The position numbers and the translations under genes were made by a program. The notes under the pieces were generated by a model. That model was given only the letters and a program-made list of their open reading frames with translations, was not told the origin of the DNA and did not search any database. From NCBI GenBank assembly GCA_022605955.1, contig JAKCOZ010000032.1, forward strand, positions 3,596,001 to 3,660,000: a stretch of DNA of 64,000 nt, read 5' to 3'. Shown here piece after piece: positions 24,848 through 38,037 of this stretch. This stretch comes from Rallus limicola. Its lineage: Eukaryota > Chordata > Aves > Gruiformes > Rallidae. How positions within the stretch are numbered: the first letter of the stretch is position 1; each line of letters starts with the position of its first letter.

Positions 24848-27800
24848 TATAGAGATAAAGAGAAAATTACTCCTGGTAATATCTATTCATGTTATATTCA
24901 TCTAATAATTTTCTTCACTTAACTCCCCTGAGATTTGTTAATCCAGAGACCTGCAAGATTTTTGTGGCAACTAGAAAGATGACATATAACACAAGAATGT
25001 AAAAACATGATAAATTAATTGATGAAAAAAAATTCCAGTTAATTAGGAACTGTCACATAGGTAGAAGCTTACCAGATGAGTTTCTTACTTAATATAAGAA
25101 ATTCAAAAACTCAGTATTTTCATTACCATGGCCTAAGAGGAAGGCTACTTAAATTTGCCATGATACAAACTGAGAAGTCATCCTTGGAACACTAAGTAAT
25201 ACTTTGGAGGAACTGGAAGTCTTTGCTGTTACAAGGAAATGAGATGAAATGTAGCAGGGAAAAAAAAATGTAAAGAATGGTTAATTCTTTCAAAAGAAGT
25301 GAGAACTCATCAATGATTGAGATTTCAATAAACTAACTAAATATTACTTACTTTCCAATAGTTTAGAAATCATGAATATTCACTTTTAAATTTTCTTGTG
25401 GAGAACTACGGAACAAAAAAGTAAATAGTGAAATTGAGAACTGAATCATCTCAAAGCTCTGCATAACACCCATTTTAAGTATGATGCATACTTTTCAAAG
25501 TAACAAATTGGCAAGGGGCATATTCTTACAAAACTCTATCTTGAGCCATTATTCATCCAGCCCTTCAGTCATTTTAGTTCCTCCCAAAGAATCAGTTAGT
25601 CTGTTTGACAGCATTACCCATGCATGAAGAGCATACCCCACTGAACCTGATTTTAGTGGTGCTTCAGCTGCATTACTAATAATCTTTTTGACATTCTTTT
25701 ATATATATTTATATATTCTCTGGTCACATAGGTACTACAATATTCTTCAAGCAGAACGTAAAATGTTATATGTACACTTAGGAAAGTAATGCAAATCTTC
25801 AGAAGGAAGCTAATGCTACACTTTTTTTTTTAATTAACACAGCCCTGACAGCAAAGATGTTAATCACTCAAGTGATACTGACTGACAGGAACAAGACTTA
25901 ATCCTTTTGAACTCAGGCGATGCCACCATATCTGCTTTTTGGTGACAAAGAGGTCCTTTGACATGGAATTGCAGAATGACCATCTTGCTGTGTTGCTGTA
26001 TCTCTCAAGGAAGATACCCAAATACTATGCATTAAGCCTATCTAACAGGATCTAGACTTGGATCTAAAACAAAACCAAACAACCAACCTAGTCAGATTTT
26101 TAGGAACCATAACCTGTCTATCTTTCTGTATAATCTTTGATGCACCGAGAAAAAAACCGAGCACCGTAAATAAACAGCATTAAATGGAAAGTATAGATAT
26201 AAGGCACGGGTAATGACTGCTTTGCAGAGAAACAAAAAGTTCATAAAATGAGTAGACTTTTTTTAAAATTATACCTGTCAATTCTCTTGTCCTTCTTCTA
26301 TGAATCTCAACAAACACTGGTATTTGTACTAAAGTAATAATCAAGTGTAACCACTGTAAAAACGAAAAATGGGTTAAAAAACTTATAAATTGAGCTGGTA
26401 TTTGTCTATCGCTGTTTTCATTTCATGGCTCAACGCTGGAATTGTTACAAGCCTTTTGGTTTAAAAATGCTAAACAAAAAACCCACAGGCAAGTGTTTTG
26501 TGACTGATTCAACATAATTGCAAATACACTCAGGTGATAAACAATACACTATATATTGAAAAGGCTACTTTTTAGTATTGTTCAATATAGCATGTGTCAC
26601 AGGAATATACCAGAAGTGCTAATGCTTTCTTAATGAGTTCCAGATATGAATGGAGTTACAGTAATTGGGAAAAATACTTTTTTCTTTAAACTTTTAAAGA
26701 TAATTTGACATTGCATTTAACCTATTACTTTTGCCTATTTTTTTTCTTGTTAGAAATGGCAACACTGAACTGAAATTATGCAAAGGTTCAACAGCAGGTA
26801 AATTAAGACTACAGCAAACAGTAGAGTTAAACCACTGCAGCAGTTGTCTTGTTCACCTCTTCAGCTTCTTCTCTTTCATTTTCTTAATTTTAATAACCAG
26901 CCATTTAAACTCAATTTCCTACAACTCTTGCCCTGGCTATGAATGTAACTTTAAGCACTATTTGTTTTAAATAATAATGTTTGAATCCAGAGTTGGTTTT
27001 GCATCTTACACCGCAACATTTTCAAAATTCACACATTTTAGGAAATTACATCTTCTTAGAAACTGTAAGTCTCCTTCCTCTTGTCTTGCTACAAAGAATG
27101 CAATATCACGATGCAACTTGCACTTTGCTAACCTTAGATCAAGTGAAGAAGGAACATTACAAACCCTTTGGCAAACTGGCATACCATCTAGCAGCACACA
27201 CAAAAAACAGAAGCTCTTTAAATCACTGAGCTGTTTATTAAATAATTAGAAGCCAAATATAGTTTGTGGAAATCACTGGGGAAATAATTATGTAATGGGC
27301 AAAGTCAATAAAATGGAACTGTTCATGGAAAGTTTCTGACCAGAAAAGAAAGAAAAAACAGGTCAAAGAAATGACTAGCAAAGAACTATTTACCAGTTCA
27401 AGTGATCACAATAGGAAAAAAGAGCAATTAAATCAGTCGTTGCTTCAGGAGATCAAGTACACATATGACCTGAAATGTTTTAGTTAATAGATGGCATCTA
27501 TTACATTGTGTTAGAACAAAAAGAGATAAATGTTAATCTCCATTTCCACAAGCATTTAAATGTTCAACACTAATAAAAAGGGCCTAATTAGATAACACTG
27601 ATAAATGCAAATCTCTTCAACATAGCTGTAAGCAAACACATGTGAATAGACAGTTTCCAATGAAACAAGTGGAAAGCAGATGGCAGTGTGAAAGACTTCA
27701 GTTCTCCTCTAAACCATGCGTTATAAAAGCTGAGAGAGGTTTATGTTTCAGGTTTGGTAACCTTAGAAAATATTTTTAACAGGCAATTACTTGAACAGAG

Positions 27801-27917
27801 AATGTCACAAAGAATTAAGCAATACCTTGCATACTACCAGGATACTATGGATTTGGGTTTTAAATGGTTCTTTGACAAAGGTTTTGTCAGATAATTAAAA
27901 ATATTTTCACTTCTAAG

Positions 27918-27937
27918 AAAAAAAAAAAAAAAAAAAA
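27918..27937. repeat. Poly-A run (20 A)
   Basis: This is an uninterrupted run of 20 A. No retrocopied body, target duplication or polyadenylation signal was recognised upstream, so it is called a simple repeat rather than a retrocopy tail. Confidence 0.85.
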
Positions 27938-30924
27938 GAAAATATTAGTAAAAACACAGCTGCCTGGATGTTCCTCACTATGCTATCATGGCAAACTTTT
28001 TCTACCCTTGCAAAAATCATACCTATGAAAACATATGCTTCTCTTTACCTCAAAACAGCTTGTCTCCCTGTAGCAAAGGCAGAAAAGCTGATCCTTGCCA
28101 TATTTTTTTCAAAGGCATCCTCAGTTCTTTGCAACCATGCTTCCCTTTTGGTGAGCAAGAAAATAGGCGACCATCTGCTAACCTACTAACATGAATTTTT
28201 AACGTAGACTCAGTCCCACAAAGTATGGGAAAAAAGACAAAGCAAAATAATAATACACCCAGAAACCCAAATAAAATATGAGACAACAAGTTTTAACATA
28301 ACTCAGGCTGAATGAGCATTTCCTTCCCTGGAAATTATAGCTAACGTGACATTTAGCTGTGTATCTTTAAGAACACAACAAGTCAAGCCAGGAAAGAAAG
28401 CTGCAAACAATGTGTGTCATTGGAGGGTCTCTTGGAGCAGTTCTACTTATTGAGGGTACTGTGAGAGGACTTCAGTTGTGCTCATGAGGGGTTCAAGGTT
28501 TTTTGACTTTAGGCATCTAATTTAGGAGCCAAAATTAAAAGCACAGCTTGTCTAACCAACAGAGCTTACAGACAAGACATAGAGGCTAATTAGTGAGAGA
28601 AATCTGGTTTTAACCCCCTGAGGTTACTGCACATGCATACTAGGGCCACCACTACCGACAAATCACTCAATTTAGATATTCCCTTCCTCCAGTTTTCTTC
28701 TGATTATTTTCATTGGATTTGGGAAACTGTTATTTGGGATTTCAAGTCCAGAGCTTGCTCACTTTGGTTTCCCAGACATGACAGCTTTGAAAATACCCGA
28801 TTTTTTTCCAAAACTTTACCCGTGCTGACATTTTCATATTTACACTGCAGGGAATCACCTCCTAAGGTGGTGCCTGAGTCTTGCCTGAGTCCCAGTAGAT
28901 CTGAGCTACAGCAGGATGTTTGTTCTCTCTTGCTGGACAAAGATCAAGACAAAGAACAAAGTGAGATGTGAAAGTGTCCCACTATCCCCTTGCAAGGAAT
29001 TCACAGCAATACCCTCACTATCAAAATAACCTCAACGGCAAATGCCTGCGTTTATAGTTCACATTTTGTGTTGGCAACTGGCTGCATTTAGAAGAGCAGG
29101 GCTTTATCCTGCCTTGTCAACCTCCTGTCTCACCTCTATCTGGAGCAGGAAAACATGCCCCCTTAACACAGAACAATAGCTGCAATCCTCTTCTGTTAGG
29201 TAGCTGCCTGATTGCCCGAAGACATGTATACACATCAGTTTCAATTAGGCAACTTTCACCTTACTTTAGAACGAAGGATTGTTTCCCACCCCTCAGTTTT
29301 TGCTGCTCACATTTTGCCTCTATAAATGTCTCTCAAGGTCTCAACCCTGAGTAAACTTCAGAAACCTAATTAGAAAGAAGAGGCGAGCTCTCTCAGTCCT
29401 TTCAGAAACAGACTTCAGTTGTCCTGTGCCTATTTTTTTTTTCTTCCTGCCTTTGGTTATAAAACAGTATGTGTGCTCAAGTTTTGATCCATTAGTTGGA
29501 AAATTAAGCAATTAACACAAACAACATCTGTGGACAATGATTTATCAGTTTCAGAAACCAAAGTGTAAATTGAAGCTAACTTCAAGAGCTAGAGACTTAA
29601 TATATCTTCATGAGAAAGAAAAATAAAGAGAGAGAGAATGAGTCTTCACAGAACCTAAACCTCCTGGCAATTAGAAATGGGAAGATATTTATAGGTGTGA
29701 TGAAGAATAAAGAAAAAAAACATTATAGCAGCCTAGAAAGGGGTTCATTTTAGAAGACTAATTTTATTTTAATCACTGCAGAACTCCTTTAAGGCATACA
29801 CTGTTATGGCAACAGTCTAGTGATTTGACTGTGTGTGTCACTGAATTTAAGCTATGTGATACAAATCCTGTAGTACTTGACATTTAGAAGTTTTTTGAGG
29901 ACAGAATACAACATTACTGGTGAACAATGGTACCTCTTATAATCAAAGGTAATCATTAAGTTGATTTTGTGTCATCTTGATTACACAAGTAGTTTGCAGA
30001 CTATTGACAAATGTCATTAAGAACAAGTTTTATTTTCTCCCCTCCAGAATTAAGATAAGCATTAAAGGGAATGATCACTCCTCACTGATCTGATCAAGTA
30101 TTTGGTTGGGTTTTTTTCCATATGCATAAGTGCTCATCCAAAACAATGCAAACCTTGTTCACAGATTTGCTTTCAAGAAACAGTCAAGTAGCAAAAATAT
30201 CAATGGTAGATACGGTACTAAATAACATGTGGCTTGGATGGGAAATATGAAAAGCTTCATAAGGTGGCAGCGGAAAGATAATTGCAATAATGTGCTTTCA
30301 GATAGAGTTTTCTAAACACATCCACTAAGGACAGCACGTCCATAGGCTGAAGGCATAAGAAGGATTTTCTCCTTAGTACAGAGCAGAGCAATAAACAAGC
30401 CATATTCTGAATGTATTTCAAGTCCCGCAACACACCTGATTTCAGCCCCCTTAGTCAAACGGATGGCATTTTGCGGCAGCTCTTCTAGATGTTCAAGGCA
30501 TTTGCTGCACATTAAAACCACAGTGACTGCCCGCTATCAACACCAAAATCACTGCTGAAGAATACCAACATTACTCTCCCACCTGTTAAACTCCTTGCCA
30601 TGTAGGTCACTGCAGTGTACTTAGCAGCTGAGCTCTGGTCAAGAAATGAGTCAGGAAGAGAACAGGAGCACAAAACCTCGATGCCTTCTCTTGGGCAACA
30701 CAAATCACTTCTGCCACAGAGAACGAACGTTACACATATAATAGCATGGTTACATGTTACTACAGAAGACACTACCAACAGGAAAATAACAAGAGGATTA
30801 GAGCTTTGTCTTCATTAAGATTAAACAATACTCAATTGTTTGTATGGTTATTTCAATGTAGAAAAGCTGCTGGCTTTTAGGACAGTTGAAGATTTTGATA
30901 ATTATTTCCAGTTTAAATTGTTCT

Positions 30925-30942
30925 CTACCATTTAAATGGTAG
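30925..30942. repeat. Perfect 18-base palindrome
   Basis: The half-site ctaccattt is followed directly by aaatggtag, with no spacer and no mismatch. It lies in unique AT-rich sequence. Confidence 0.85.
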
Positions 30943-33173
30943 GGACATACATTTTACATTACTTCTGTAAAATTAATTATGAGTTTGAGAGCTTCAAACC
31001 AATCCAATTTGAACCATTCCAATCAAGGGCTCAATTCAAACTAAACTTTTTAATTCCTTAATTTGGATTTGGGAGTAATTAGCTGTACTGCAGATGCAAG
31101 CCAAAGGTGCAACCATCAACTTCTTACTCGTTGTAAACACATCACCTCCTCCCTATAATGTACATATTGTTATGCATCCAGTCCCATATTTTCTTCTAAA
31201 TTAAGGCAAAGCTGGATAGATTATCACCAGACCTTCATCTTTGGCACCACCAGAAAGACTGGTATTTTTACACACTTGCAAGGCTGTGGCAAGAGGTCAA
31301 CAAGCAACACCACTCAGACAAAAGCAAAAGCAGAATTCCATCTTTAAATTGAGATGCAAACTTTTCTTCCCACAGCAGAGAGACTTATAGTCTCTACCAG
31401 ACATATCAGGTATAATTATATGGAACAATTTCAAGAAGAAAATGTTTTTTGTGAAGCATTCAGAAAAATGTGGTTTTGGCCATTCCCAAACTATACATTC
31501 ATTCCCCTCAAACACAGTAAATCATTTAATCTGAGAGGGAACAAATAATCAGAGCTAGATTCAAGAAACAGCATGTCACTTCAGGTGTTCCTTTTATCCA
31601 TTGCACTTTATTGCATGGACAATCACAGCAAGTACATCACAGATAACATCTCAACTTTTGAAAGGCAGCAAGTCCCAGCTTCTGATGGGTTACTACCAGC
31701 ACACTTCACTTGCAAGTTGGGTGAATTAATATGCAGCACCTGCCTTTAGAAAGTTGCCAACCACAGGACAGTTAACTTTCCTTCAGCTTCTCTATTTAAC
31801 AGGTGAATTGACAAAAGAGCTGTTTGCACAGCTTTCAAGTGAGCTGCATGTAAATCCCTTAACTGGAGGTAAAATCCCACAGTGTTTGATTTGGCCTTTA
31901 CATTACACATGAGTATAAAGTGGCTGCAGAAACTTCTATTAAGTAACTCCTAAATGATGCAACTGAAACAGTCTAGACAAAAATACACTGTTCAACAGGA
32001 TGCATGTTTGTCATAAGAGGGAAGCATTTACAAATATTACTGTGATAGTACTTGAATGGAAGAAGAGTACAAAAGTCTTCTGGCCAAAAGCACCAAGAAA
32101 GCTTGCATTAGAAGAGAATTCTTGCAGTGCCCAAACCAGCATCACTTCCTCTCTATGACAGTCCCAGAGCAAGCAACTAAAATATTCTCACTACCTCTGA
32201 GGGTGACAAGAAACTGGTAAACATTTACTTTTACTGTAAAAATTTAAGTTTTCTGAGTCTACCGTGTATTTTATTTCCCTTAATTGGGCTGATTTTAGCC
32301 TCCTTAAATTTTGCCTCATTTTTTAACTTGGACTTTTATTTGTTGTAGATTTTCTCATAAAAATCTGCAAACACATTACAAACTGTGGTTAATGAGCTAT
32401 GCATGAACCTCGTCTTTTTCTTTATCATTCTTACCATCTGCTTTGGCTGTTTTATTATCAGCCTGTAAGCTAATAATCTATCTACTTTATTTCCCATCTC
32501 CCTTGGAAAAAAATGAAGAAGTCCAGAAGAACTTTCAAACTCCCTGTTTTCCCTGAGTGGGGGCCTTATGATCCAATCTGTGTTGTGCTCCCAGTTTCTC
32601 CACTACAAAATCCTGATTTTATTAAATAAGCCCACTGGATTTCCAACACCACCACCCCACCTTAAGAAAATGGCAGTACAGCAATTGCAAGATTCTAATC
32701 AATGTATTTTACCCTAGTTCCTGATTGTTATTAAGCAAAAATATCTTTCCACCACTATTCCTAATGCCATCTTTACTGACTACAGATTTGATGTAAAATA
32801 CTATGCCTTACAGGGGAATTTAAGAAGATGAGCTAATATTTTTTTATAATAATCCTAGAAATTTTAAACACTCTTTATAATTATGACAAGTGCCCCTGAG
32901 CACCATTATTTCCTAAGGAGCACAAGCTGTCTTCAACATAAAACAGTACAGACCAATAGAACATGAATGAGAGACAGGAACAAACTCTTTAAACATCAAC
33001 AGGAAAAAAAAAACAACACTTCAATTCAGCACTATTTAGAATAAAATCATTACCAAGTAGGTTAAAGCATAGTGCAACCATATTCAGTCCTTTCTAATCA
33101 AACCAAGAGTGACAGTTAGATTGCATTTGTTTTCTTTATAATGGAATAACTGATTTGAAGAGAAGTTGGAAAA

Positions 33174-33252
33174 GCCAAAACTAAATCCCAATACTAAAAC
33201 CCAAAACTAAAAGCCAAAGCCAAAACTAAAACTAAAAAAACCCCAAAACTAA
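33174..33252. repeat. Degenerate A/C-rich tandem tract (CCAAAACTAAAA-like)
   Basis: About 80 bases are built from variants of ccaaaactaaa, aaactaaa and agccaaa, with almost no G or T outside the recurring 'cta'. This looks like an impure minisatellite that grew by slippage. It has no coding or binding role that I can support. Confidence 0.75.
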
Positions 33253-36200
33253 TGCTTGTGAATTTGTGAAAAACTATTACAAAGAGAGCAACAAACAGTT
33301 AACCACTAAGCTGAAAAATTTCTTTGGCATCACCTGCACATTTCCCAGCAGAGGTGCTATTCTGGTGCATAAGCTCTATAGAGACTATAATCCATTTCGC
33401 ACCTGAAAAAGGGCATGTGAGTAAAATGATTACATTTTCAAATGCAAGCTCATGGGAACATAGCCTGCTGCTGAAAACTGATACTGAACTGAGCAAAAAA
33501 AGAAAAACAAAGCTTGGTTAGATATTCTGAGGTCCTCATGTCTGCCTCAGGCATGCAATGTACAAAAGGCACCTGGTAGGTTCTGTGTTACAAGCCCATG
33601 TATTTATTAGTCTAAACCAGCTTTGTTTTCTTACTTTCTTGTGCTCTGACATACATTATAGTACTTCAACAAGTAAACAGTACATGAACAAGGCTGCCTG
33701 TTCCCCACGTTTTCCAATTTCCTATTTGTTTTATAAGCCAAAACCAAGCCTATCTGAACAATTTGTATTTATTTTTTAAGTTTCTCTCAGTGCATTCCTG
33801 TGATAGAAATAATTTTATCTTCAGAGGTATAGAAACTTGGAAAAACAGAGAGAGAGTGCATGTACCTGATTCAAGTCACTCCCGAGTCAACAGAAAGACC
33901 ATGGGATACATTCATTTCAACTATCTGCAATGAGTTAAAAAGATGTCCAGTCTAAGGTAGTGGCAGAGGCTTCCACAATCAAACACAATTCTGCCCTCAA
34001 GTACAATTCATTACTCCATACGTGCGCCAGCCTCTCCCCCTTGATTAAAGAGGGCCCAGATGGGTAGTTTAGATCAGGCATCCAACTTCTAAGACTGCTG
34101 CAGTTAACTGAGACCCACTGCTATTGACTTAAATGGAATGGATTCTGACAAAGAGTAAAGCCACGTAGGAATCTATGGCAAAGAACTGCCACAATGTCTG
34201 AATGGCCAGTCCTGTACCTTAACCAGTAACAACTATCACTCTCTGCCACAGATGAGTTTTCACTTAAGAGTCCTAAAAAAGGACAATAAATATACATGTT
34301 GGCTGTATTTATTTTTCTACAGTCATTAATATCTATTAATTTTTCCTTCTAGTTAATCTACATTTGTATTGTGTCAAGTGAACTGTACCCAAATTTGTAA
34401 ACAAGGCACCAGAGCTTCAGGTTTTCTCCTGGCAATGTTACGATACCTGGTCACACATACAAATTTACAAAGCAAACACTCTCATTGCAGCTGTTTTGTT
34501 CCTTAGTGCTAAAATAATAACATATTCTTATCATCACATTATGTTGCAACTTGGTAGTAAGCAGTACCACTCCTTTTACTAACTAACCCAGACCAGACTC
34601 AATAATTAGCCATGGTCCTCAAGACAAAAGCCCTTTTCCAACTGTGTTCATATGTTCTCCATTCCAAAAAGAATACAGGCTGCTGTAATTAGGATGTTAC
34701 AGTCCTCTGTTTCACAGAAATGTGTGAAAATAGGAAGCAGCAATGCCTTTCAGTTTACATACTCTGTCCCCATGAAGAAACCACTGAAGGCATAACAGCA
34801 AAGCAGAACTCTAAGAAATAAGTCATCATTAGACAGGTTGTAAACTCTTCATGATGGTGTATAGAAAGTGTGCACTCAGGGCAGTCACCTAAACAAAAGG
34901 ACACTCATATATATCAGACATTGAAAATGGTGCTGACTATGCAGTGACTGATCAAGATGGGCTACAGAGACTCTCCTATACCTGCAGGTCTCTGGATGAA
35001 AGGCAACGTAGTTCTTGTCTTACAAAGGGAAGAGCTTAGCTGCGATTAGGCTTGTTTTTTTGAAGATCTCAACCTTTTCACAAAACAACACCCAAATCAA
35101 ACACAAAAGTCTTGGAAAAACAGTGCCTCCCCATGTAATCACACCACCCATTTCTTTCGTAAGTTTCAGCTCAAAAGGAGAATTTAGGCTTTGATGAAGT
35201 ATGCAGCCCACCCTCATAGCTATTGACTGTTACAGAATCCACAATTGATACATTTGCCTGTGCTTATCTCTTTTTTGTGCAGTTTTCAAGGTCTGTGGTA
35301 CACTAAAACATCTCAGGAATAAATGTGTCACTTCTGTGATCTCATTTGACACAAATTTTACTTTGCTCATTGTTGCAGGCTGCAGTTCTGCATTGCTTTT
35401 CCCACTAGGCTGCATAACTTGTTTCCATCCAGCTCAGCTTACAACACAGCTGCTTAAATACAGAAACCTTTAAAAGCAACCTTGGAAGCAATTCAGAAGC
35501 AATCTTTCTGCCATAAAATTTTTGCTAATAATTGAGAGTTTCCAAACTGGATATATACAGTGCATCTGTAACACCATTTTAGTTCAGATAGGGGATTCTC
35601 ATCAAACCACATGTGCCCCTCTTACCACACTCAGTTCACAGGAGGGGGACATCTCAGAATGCGTAAACTTAGTTTGGAGCTACTTAAACCAGATGTGCTT
35701 CATCTGCTGATGAGGCTGATCCAGTCCAAGGGCAGTGTTGGATCCCTAGCACCAAATGTCTTACTCTACAAGCAGATCTAACCCTGCAGCACTCTACTAC
35801 ATCCCAGTATGAACAGAGTCAGACAGTCCTATCTTTGTTTCCTGGCTTGGAAGTCATTCTTCTTCTAGAATCTTGCCACTTCTTCTAAAAGAAAGGAGGA
35901 CATTCAGATGCTACTGTTGTTGCCCTGATTCACCCTGACAGGGAGGCAAGATTTCATCTACTAAACCCAGTACTAAATTACAGACTATAGAATACTTCCC
36001 TTTATTATTTTCCTCATGAGAAAAATACTCCTAAAGAGTGTTTGGGAAATAGAAGTATGGCTGACTTCCTCTTACAAAAGTAATTAACATCAATGGATCT
36101 CAAATTTTGTCTGTCAGCCTAGCTACAACCAGAAAAAAACCCAAGTTCCAACACCCCAATTTCATAAAACCAACTGTGGGTATTAGTGTTCAAACAATAA

Positions 36201-38012
36201 GGTTCCCAGGAGTGACCAATTCTCAAAGAAAAATGCACCAAGCTGAGTAAGACCTTGGCAAGATCTAAGATGACAGAACTAAGGAAATTAATAGTTGCAA
36301 TACACTGCTTTTAATATTTACCCCCTTAACACAAAAAAGACCCCAAACCAACAAACCAAAATGCACAGCCAACAGAAAATTTAAATGGAATAGAAGCCAT
36401 AGCAACCATGTGAAGCTAATCTTTAACCTCTCTGGTCTTGATTCACATAATTATAATTGTGTTAAATGCAATGCCCTTTGATTCAAAAATATCACCATTA
36501 CTGTAACGGAAAAAGTAATTAGATTTTTTTAATTAATGAGAGACTTGAAAATGCACGGAGGGAAGCATTAACTTCTGTTTTTCTTGAGCTATTAAAATAA
36601 TTGTACAAAAATACCACATAAAGAACTTGCATCACACTATAGATCTTGTCCTTAGGGCTCTGCTAAAAACTATGCTTTAATGTACCAAACACTGATATTT
36701 GCATATCAAGAAAGATTCAATCATCCAATCGGATAAACTATATTCCTATCTCTTACTCCCTAAGGGTAAAAAAACCTATTGTAAAAATAAGCAGTTCAGT
36801 ACATCTAATGAGGAAAACCAGTATTTTGTGTCACCTTTAGGGCAGCATATGCCTCCTTGCACCTGGTTGATGTTAGCTCAACCAACACAAGCTTCAACAC
36901 AGTCTTGAAGGGCAAAAGACTCCACAACAGACCCCTATTCAGACCATGTGATTCATCTCACCTGATTTAGCAACTTGGAATGTAGACATTTACACCTGAA
37001 ATATTCTAGAGATGATGACACTTCTGTAGTCCAGTATAATTTACCTATTTACACAGAGACCACGAGATGACATGTGACATAGGATTAAGCCTCAGAAGTA
37101 TCTATTCCTGCCCACTTACTGCAAGGGAACTACGGATTACCAATTCATGCATAAATGTTTAGACAAAGGTAATAAGAATTGATAAAATGTTTCTTTAGAA
37201 TGATTACACTTTTTTTGTTGTTTTAACTGAATTTATAATGTTCCTCCCTCCTCTGTTAGTGTAAGTCTCTGTAATAACAGGAGCAAAAACTCTGCACGTT
37301 TTCTGTAATTTTTTTGCAAGGAGATTAAGTACCCCAGTGAGATAAATAACACAGCAGTTGACTGCTTTTTCTGCTTCTCCACAATTGAAAGGAGGATTGT
37401 TTCCCAAACAGAACTTACCTTTGTACTACAATACCCCTTCAGAGTGGGGGCTTTTTTATCACAGATAGTTAATACAAACTATACTATTTCTTGAAAAATC
37501 ATCTTCCTAAAGGCAGATCCTAGGAGTACTCTGGGTAATTATAAAAACAAAGCAGCTGCAAAATCATCTGAAAAGTTTTACAGTATTTTCTGGAAGTATT
37601 TCTGGATAAAACAACAATTTAAAAATGCTGTGGTCTGCTCAAGGAAAACAATTCTCTAAGTAAGCAAGATTAAAAATAATTTTGTGGAAAGTATAGCAAT
37701 TTACGATTACAGAACCTCCTGTGTGGAGGTTCTAGAAGAACTGTCCATTTCAATCAGGAGATCAGGAAGCTTTATGCAAAATATACTCTATCCTAACACA
37801 CAAAGTCTCTTAAATTGAAGAAGATACTTGACAGGCTCAAAAACTCAGAAAGCAAAAATAAAATAAAAATTCCACAGCTATGGTATGATTGTTTGCTGGA
37901 GGTTAACAATACTGCTCTAACCGTAAAAGCTAAATTAGAAACTAAACATTTATCATCAATAAAATACTTATAAGATGCTCTCCAGCTGAATTAATTTGCC
38001 TGGAAAAGTGTT
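33253..38012. other. Unique non-coding DNA, 4.8 kb
   Basis: No gene or mobile element was recognised. A small perfect hairpin lies at 37711-37733 (agaacctcc, five-base loop, ggaggttct). Open frames stay below 75 codons. Confidence 0.5.
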
Positions 38013-38037
38013 GGGGGGGGGGGGGGGGGGGGGGGGG
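38013..38037 (+). repeat. Poly-G run (25 G)
   Basis: An uninterrupted run of 25 G stands in otherwise AT-rich DNA. Such a run can form stacked G-quartets and is prone to slippage. Its exact length in an assembly is unreliable. Confidence 0.85.

Larger units (their letters stand above)
23351..33173. other. Unique non-coding DNA, 9.8 kb
   Basis: No gene or mobile element was recognised. It contains short palindromes (24832-24847 and 30925-30942), an alternating T/A tract near 25700-25716, a 20-base A run at 27918-27937 and an (AG)n patch near 29625-29636. Frames such as 28633-28971 (112 codons, plus) have no motif. The minus-strand frame 30312-30521 was read with care and also has no recognised motif. 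Confidence 0.5.

Noticed and set aside
27918..27937. Poly-A run as the tail of a processed pseudogene
   Set aside because: No gene-like body, polyadenylation signal or target duplication was found next to it.
28633..28971. 112-codon plus-strand frame
   Set aside because: No motif was seen, and the predicted protein reads as random composition.
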